This document shows, in pieces, positions 14,000-18,029 of a stretch of DNA of 18,029 nucleotides. A model generated the notes under the pieces. That model searched no databases. It was not told the DNA's origin and saw only the letters and a program-made list of their open reading frames with translations. Location of the stretch: contig CAZLDG010000028.1 in assembly GCA_964558405.1 (NCBI GenBank), forward strand, positions 1 to 18,029. Reading direction: 5' to 3'. The stretch comes from Thioglobus_B sp964558405 (lineage in GTDB: Bacteria; Pseudomonadota; Gammaproteobacteria; PS1; Pseudothioglobaceae). The position numbers were made by a program, and so were the translations under genes. Position 1 is the first letter of the stretch. The number at the start of each line of letters is the position of its first letter.

Positions 14000-14725
14000 A
14001 TGAATAAGCACAAGTGTATTTTGATTGTAGATGATGACCCGGGTATTTGCCGTATGCTTACGCGTTATCTTAATGAACAGGAGTTTGATAGCACTTGTGT
14101 GGGTGATGCGCTAGAGATGGATAAGTGGCTTAAAACTCGCCAGCCCGACCTTATCTTATTGGATTTGATGCTACCGGGTGAAGATGGACTCTCTATTGCC
14201 AGACGTCTTCGAAGCAACTCTAATATACCGATTATGATGCTCACCGCCAAAGGCGAAGACATTGATCGGATTATTGGCCTGGAGATTGGTGCTGATGACT
14301 ATTTAGCCAAACCTTTTAACCCGCGTGAATTGTTGGCACGTATCAATGCTCTATTAAGACGCTCAAATTATGCTCATACTGATGAGAAGCCCTCTACTCG
14401 GGGCTCTCAGTTTAGTTTTGGCCAATATCACTTTGATAAAGAATCCATGATTCTAATGCATAACCATCAAGAGGTAGCGCTAGGTCATGCAGATACCGAG
14501 CTATTATCACTGTTTATCGAGCATCCGAATCAACCCATCACTCGAGACTTTATACTCGATCAACTTTCTGGCATAGAGCGCGACCCATTTGATCGCTCTA
14601 TTGATGTGCGTGTGGCACGTCTGAGAAAAAAAATCGAACCCAATCCTAACAAGCCGCAGTTTATTCGCACAGCACGTGGTGTGGGTTATCGATTTACCCC
14701 GAGTGGAGACGGTAAACATGAGTAG
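14000..14725 (+). CDS. OmpR-type response regulator (RR1)
   Basis: This is a DNA-binding response regulator of 241 residues. The receiver domain (1-120) has the acidic cluster DDD at 11-13, phosphoacceptor Asp55 in LLDLMLPGEDGLSI, Thr82 and Lys104 in DDYLAKPFNPRELLARI; these positions match OmpR of E. coli closely. The winged-helix effector domain (about 138-235) contains RDPFDRSIDVRVARLRKKIE and IRTARGVGYRF. The ATG start has no Shine-Dalgarno, and the -10 box is nearly adjacent. Its 3' end overlaps HK1 by 8 bases. It is probably the regulator of the divergent Spy-like operon and of itself, judged from the operator between them. Confidence 0.93.
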   Translation: MNKHKCILIVDDDPGICRMLTRYLNEQEFDSTCVGDALEMDKWLKTRQPDLILLDLMLPGEDGLSIARRLRSNSNIPIMMLTAKGEDIDRIIGLEIGADDYLAKPFNPRELLARINALLRRSNYAHTDEKPSTRGSQFSFGQYHFDKESMILMHNHQEVALGHADTELLSLFIEHPNQPITRDFILDQLSGIERDPFDRSIDVRVARLRKKIEPNPNKPQFIRTARGVGYRFTPSGDGKHE

Positions 14726-16013
14726 AAAAACGCTATTTGGTCGCACAGCACTGATTATCTCTGTCACTATGCTGGCTTTTGCCTTAGCTGCTGTGGCAAT
14801 TGTTGGGCAATTTATCGTTAAACCAATTGGCAAGAGAAACGTTGAAGACCTTTCAGCGCTTATTCTACTTTCCGCGCAAACCTATGTGGAACTACCCCCT
14901 GAGACGCGAGCAGATTTTGTTGATGAACTCTCCAGCACCCATCAATTATTCTGGGGCACAGGAGAAGAAAAACTTTCAACAAAACCCTTATCACATCCGC
15001 GCTTTCATTTTATGCAGCAAGTCCTATCTGAGCGCTTGGGAGAAAATGTGGAGCTAACCCGGCAAATGGACGACCACCACCGCTACTGGATTGATCTACA
15101 CATGGCGGGAGAGGATCTTCGTATTGGCTTTCATCAAAAACGATTGGGAGAAGCATTGCCTTACGTGGCCTTATATTTATCAGCAATCTTACTATTAACC
15201 ACCCTGTTAGGCAGTTTAATTCTGGTAAGAAAACTCACCCGGCCCATCAAGGATTTATCCGTCGCAGCTAAGATTGTTGGCTCGGGTAACACCCCAAAAC
15301 CATTGGCAGAGGACGGACCAAAAGAATTGGCTGAAACCGCGCGTGCTTTTAATAAAATGTCTACCGATGTACAAGCGCTATTAGAGAATCGCACCGTACT
15401 ACTAAGCGGTATATCTCATGATCTACGCACCCCACTGACTCGACTGAATCTGGCACTGGAGATGTTGCCTGATAATGTGGATGATGAGCTGCGCAACGAA
15501 CTAAAAGAAGCCATTGGTAATATGGAGTTGATTATTGCCGAATATATGCAACTCGCCAAAGGCTTGGAACAAGACAGTCTAAAAACCACGCACATTCAAT
15601 CTTTGATCAGTGACATTGTTTCTGAGCTAAACCAGGACAAAAACCAGCTTATTCAACTCACTGGGGACGATACTTGCCAAATCAACACCTATACGGAAGC
15701 ACTGCATCGCGTACTGTTTAATCTGATTGAAAATGCCATACGCTACGGAGAAGGAGCACCGATTGAGATCAGCTGGCAATGTGATCAGCGCGCGCAAACA
15801 ATTCGCATCAAAGATCAAGGTCCAGGCATTCCCAAGCAACATAGATCGGCCATTTTTAGACCATTTTATCGTCTAGAGAGCTCACGCAATCGCAATAGTG
15901 GTGGCAGCGGCTTGGGCTTGGCCATTGTTGAACAATTGGTTAATCAACGAGGCTGGAAGATTACTATTGATGACACAGCTGAAGGTGGCACGCAAGTCAC
16001 ACTAAGTCTATAG
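14718..16013 (+). CDS. EnvZ-type sensor histidine kinase (HK1)
   Basis: This is a membrane sensor kinase of 431 residues. TM1 is at about 11-33 and TM2 at about 150-172, bounding a periplasmic domain of about 115 residues with no domain I recognise. A HAMP linker (LTRPIKDLSVAAKIVG) follows. The H-box SGISHDLRTPLTRLNLALEM has His234. The N-box FNLIENAIRYG lies at 334-344, G1 is DQGPGIP, and GGSGLGLAIVEQL forms G2. GPKELAETARAFNKM before the H-box is typical of EnvZ. I use the ATG at 14718 inside the end of RR1 because an earlier in-frame ATG (14676) would add residues encoded within RR1; GGAG is 9 bases upstream of 14718. Confidence 0.92.
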   Translation: MSRKTLFGRTALIISVTMLAFALAAVAIVGQFIVKPIGKRNVEDLSALILLSAQTYVELPPETRADFVDELSSTHQLFWGTGEEKLSTKPLSHPRFHFMQQVLSERLGENVELTRQMDDHHRYWIDLHMAGEDLRIGFHQKRLGEALPYVALYLSAILLLTTLLGSLILVRKLTRPIKDLSVAAKIVGSGNTPKPLAEDGPKELAETARAFNKMSTDVQALLENRTVLLSGISHDLRTPLTRLNLALEMLPDNVDDELRNELKEAIGNMELIIAEYMQLAKGLEQDSLKTTHIQSLISDIVSELNQDKNQLIQLTGDDTCQINTYTEALHRVLFNLIENAIRYGEGAPIEISWQCDQRAQTIRIKDQGPGIPKQHRSAIFRPFYRLESSRNRNSGGSGLGLAIVEQLVNQRGWKITIDDTAEGGTQVTLSL

Positions 16014-16027
16014 CGGGTGAATTAGGG

Positions 16028-16090
16028 GGTTGCTTAGGGCAACCAATCCACAGGGACTATGGTTAGTGAAGAGGAGATATAGCTAACCAT
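16028..16090 (+). repeat. Two-hairpin element, copy 2
   Basis: Hairpin 1 is GGTTGC (16028-16033), loop TTAGG, GCAACC (16039-16044). A 14-base spacer follows. Hairpin 2 pairs ATGGTTAG (16059-16066) with CTAACCAT (16083-16090) around the 16-base loop TGAAGAGGAGATATAG. Compared with copy 1, stem bases change on both sides (for example GGCTAC/GTAGCC against GGTTGC/GCAACC) while pairing is kept. It starts 14 bases after the HK1 stop and lies in the RR1-HK1 transcript. There is no T-run, so it is not a plain terminator. Confidence 0.7.
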
Positions 16091-16154
16091 CATCAAAAAA
16101 CACTAAATTAATTTTAGGGCATCCGCTGCGTCAAAATTGCCATAAATTGTTTCA

Positions 16155-16170
16155 TAACTGTAACAATAAC
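16155..16170 (+). promoter_or_regulatory. Possible regulator site upstream of RR2 (three TAAC units)
   Basis: TAAC occurs at 16155, 16161 and 16167, a 6-base period (TAACTG, TAACAA, TAACCA), within CATAACTGTAACAATAACC. The core TGTAAC is the same word as in the divergent region near RR1. The remaining bases between 16091 and 16187 include the palindrome AAATTAATTT around 16105 but no clear -10 box. Confidence 0.35.
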
Positions 16171-16187
16171 CAAATTATCCCAAGTTC

Positions 16188-16907
16188 ATGAATAATAGAG
16201 TGATGGATAAACAAAAACTACTGATTGTTGATGATGAGAAAAAGCTCAGGGATTTATTAAAATCTTATTTGAGTAAAGAAGGTTTTGCCGTGGAGGCGGT
16301 GGCCAATGGTATAGAGATGGATCAATATCTGAAAGACCATATGGTAGATTTGGTCATTCTCGATCTAATGCTCCCTGGTGAAAATGGCCTATCCATTGGT
16401 CGTCGACTTCATCAGCGCAATCAATTGCCGGTGATTATGCTCTCTGCCCTAGGCGAAGAAGCGGATCGTATTACCGGTTTGGAGGTGGGTGCAGATGATT
16501 ACTTGGCAAAACCTTTTAGTCCGCGAGAATTATTGGCCAGAATTCGTTCAGTATTGCGCCGACAAACACCAGAATTAGCAACAGATTCAAGCTCATGCCA
16601 CGTGTTTAATTTTGGTCCTTTTTGTTTGGATACCGCTAAACACGAACTCAGCAAAGACGGTCAACTAATCAACCTAACCAGCGGTGAGTTTAAAATGCTC
16701 AATATCTTTATTACTCATATGGATCAAGTGCTGAGTCGAGACCAATTACTCGAAATTAGTAAAGGCTATGAACGTACGTCGTTTGATCGCAGTGTGGATA
16801 TTTGCATTGGTAGACTGAGAAAAAAAATCGAGCCCGACCCTTCTAACCCCATCTACTTAAAAACCGTTTGGGGCGCTGGCTATCTACTCTCTAGTCACAA
16901 CACATGA
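16188..16907 (+). CDS. OmpR-type response regulator (RR2), paralog of RR1
   Basis: This is a second OmpR-family regulator of 239 residues. The receiver has DDE near 15-17, phosphoacceptor Asp59 in ILDLMLPGENGLSIGRRL, the switch serine in MLSALGEEADRI and the lysine in DDYLAKPFSPRELLARI. The winged helix includes LTSGEFKMLNIF, RTSFDRSVDICIGRLRKKIE and KTVWGAGYLL, whose LTSGEF and TVWGAGY segments are nearer to E. coli OmpR than those of RR1. An alternative start at 16203 (MDKQKLLIVDDE) would align its N-terminus with OmpR. Its TGA overlaps the HK2 ATG in an ATGA junction. Together with HK2 it forms a second complete system downstream of RR1-HK1. Confidence 0.93.
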   Translation: MNNRVMDKQKLLIVDDEKKLRDLLKSYLSKEGFAVEAVANGIEMDQYLKDHMVDLVILDLMLPGENGLSIGRRLHQRNQLPVIMLSALGEEADRITGLEVGADDYLAKPFSPRELLARIRSVLRRQTPELATDSSSCHVFNFGPFCLDTAKHELSKDGQLINLTSGEFKMLNIFITHMDQVLSRDQLLEISKGYERTSFDRSVDICIGRLRKKIEPDPSNPIYLKTVWGAGYLLSSHNT

Positions 16908-18029
16908 CAAAACAAAAACTCAGACAACCTAAGGGGGTTTTCTACAAAACCTTTTCAACCATTACTTTGGTTGCCATAGGCTTGCAAATAGCAACCTTCT
17001 CAGCTATCGCCTACTATATGCTTTTTCCTTTGGCTAATCGCGCCGCTGATGATCTGTCTAGCCTGGTCTTAACCTCAGCCAAACATTGGCAAGAACTTGA
17101 GCCTAGTCAGCGTGATGAGTTTGCACAACAGGTATTGGAAAAATATCAATTAGTGCTAAAACCCGCACAACAGTCTCTCTCAAACTCTGACAACGTCGTT
17201 CCACCCTATGTACAGTGGCTAGGCGCTGCAATCAGCCAACATCAGGGCAAGCCAATCGCAATTCACGATACTATTGACGCCCAATCAGAACGATGGTTTT
17301 GGTTTGACGTGGTTATTAACAACGAAGCAATTCGATTTGGCTTTCCCTATTCACGTATTGGTGCCAACCCCTCGCAAGCCCTATTGATCACACTACTAAC
17401 TGCCTTGGTGGCACTGATTATTACCGCACTGGTTTTAACCAAGCGTCTAACTGGACCAATTAATCGGCTCTATGGCGCTTCCAAATTAATTGGCAAGGGT
17501 AATTGGCCTGAGCCTATTCAGACTGAAGGCCCCAAAGAGCTGATTGAGCTTGCCAAGCAATTTAATAAGATGAGCCTACAGGTGCAAGAACTACTCTCTA
17601 ATAGAACGGTTTTACTGGCAGGTATTGCTCACGATTTGCGCACGCCACTAACTCAAATCAACTTAGCATTATCTATGCTACCAAACCAAGGTGGCAATCC
17701 AGAGCTAATGCAGAGCATACAACAAGATTTGGATGATATTAATCGACTAATCAGTGAAGCGCTCAACATTGCCACCGAGCTGAACAAGGAGCAAGAAAAT
17801 CCCAGTGATCCTAGGATTGAATTAGACAAAGTTATTACCAGCATGGGTCAATCAAGCGCCTTAATCAAACTCACACAGGTAAATGTCAACGATTGCCAAA
17901 TGATTCTATATCCGATGGCCTTTCGAAGAATACTAACTAATCTCATTAGCAATGCCATTCGTTATGGCAATAACCAACCGATAGAGGTGGTATTGGACTG
18001 TGGCAAAACCCAAACCACCGTACAGGTTA
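16904..18029 (+). CDS. EnvZ-type sensor histidine kinase (HK2), 3' truncated by window
   Basis: The frame is open from the ATG at 16904 to the window end (375 codons) with no stop. TM1 is at about 18-44 and TM2 at about 158-179, with a periplasmic domain of about 115 residues between. HAMP begins at LTGPINRLYGASKLIG. The H-box LAGIAHDLRTPLTQINLALSM has His243. The N-box ILTNLISNAIRYG lies at 343-355. The G1 and G2 ATP-lid motifs lie beyond the window. It is clearly paralogous to HK1: both share GPKEL, FNKMS, the NRTVLL run before the H-box, and a periplasmic start of the type DLSxLxLxSA. The periplasmic domains have otherwise diverged, so the two may sense different signals. Confidence 0.92.
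   Translation, partial: MTKQKLRQPKGVFYKTFSTITLVAIGLQIATFSAIAYYMLFPLANRAADDLSSLVLTSAKHWQELEPSQRDEFAQQVLEKYQLVLKPAQQSLSNSDNVVPPYVQWLGAAISQHQGKPIAIHDTIDAQSERWFWFDVVINNEAIRFGFPYSRIGANPSQALLITLLTALVALIITALVLTKRLTGPINRLYGASKLIGKGNWPEPIQTEGPKELIELAKQFNKMSLQVQELLSNRTVLLAGIAHDLRTPLTQINLALSMLPNQGGNPELMQSIQQDLDDINRLISEALNIATELNKEQENPSDPRIELDKVITSMGQSSALIKLTQVNVNDCQMILYPMAFRRILTNLISNAIRYGNNQPIEVVLDCGKTQTTVQV

Noticed and set aside
14507..14833. Minus-strand frame of 108 codons across the RR1/HK1 junction
   Set aside because: It is antisense to two confident overlapping genes and has no recognisable product.
12410..16090. Considering the two-hairpin copies as a CRISPR or as ends of a transposon
   Set aside because: Only two copies occur, 3.6 kb apart, with diverged stems and core two-component genes between them. 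There is no transposase, no target-site duplication and no spacer array.
16028..16090. Copy 2 as a simple rho-independent terminator of RR1-HK1
   Set aside because: Neither hairpin is followed by a T-run on the plus strand; hairpin 1 is followed by AATCC and hairpin 2 by CATCAAAAAA.

Overview
The window (about 18 kb) looks like the chromosome of a free-living or symbiotic gammaproteobacterium with moderate-to-low G+C. The evidence is a SpoT-type ppGpp enzyme, IscX, the TolB-Pal-CpoB envelope genes, BamD, a glutamine-dependent NAD synthetase and EnvZ/OmpR-type two-component systems. NhaA and the overall flavour would suit a marine organism such as the sulfur-oxidizing SUP05/Thioglobus group, but that placement is inference and the sequence alone does not settle it. 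Genes are tightly packed: every intergenic gap is under 200 bases, and I see no tRNA, rRNA, insertion sequence, phage gene or CRISPR array.

Layout. Positions 1-839 (+) hold the C-terminal part of nadE, whose stop overlaps the stop of a convergent operon. That operon runs leftward from about 7,064 as spoT, iscX, tolB, pal, cpoB, pabB. It mixes the stringent response, an Fe-S assembly accessory protein, the periplasmic half of the Tol-Pal system (no tolQRA here) and folate synthesis. A short divergent promoter region (7,065-7,166), centred on a palindromic ATTATAAT, separates it from a rightward bamD - MFS transporter - ssb cluster. That cluster ends at a strong bidirectional terminator at 9,600-9,628, shared with the convergent nhaA. 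Next come a 69-codon gene of unknown function and a YbfB/YjiJ-type MFS transporter, overlapping by 11 bases, both leftward.

The right third (12,400-18,029) is the most interesting part. A leftward three-gene operon encodes a Spy/CpxP-like periplasmic protein made of two LTXXQ-type repeats around a His/Lys/Cys-rich linker, a second small exported His-rich protein with one such motif, and a b561-type diheme membrane cytochrome. Divergent from it are two tandem, paralogous OmpR/EnvZ-type two-component systems (RR1-HK1-RR2-HK2, the last cut by the window end). The 143-base divergent region carries a TGTTACC/TGTAACC tandem repeat with a 10-base period, a typical arrangement for an OmpR-family operator, and a -10 box placed so that the RR1 mRNA may be leaderless. 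My reading is an envelope-stress circuit, perhaps sensing metal or redox state, with duplicated sensors.

The least expected structure is a two-hairpin element present twice, at 12,410-12,478 and 16,028-16,090. Each copy has a 6-bp stem with a TTAGG pentaloop, a 14-18 nt spacer, and an 8-9 bp stem with a 16-nt purine-rich loop. The stems differ in sequence between copies but keep pairing, which suggests selection on structure. The two copies border the effector operon and the junction between the two two-component systems.
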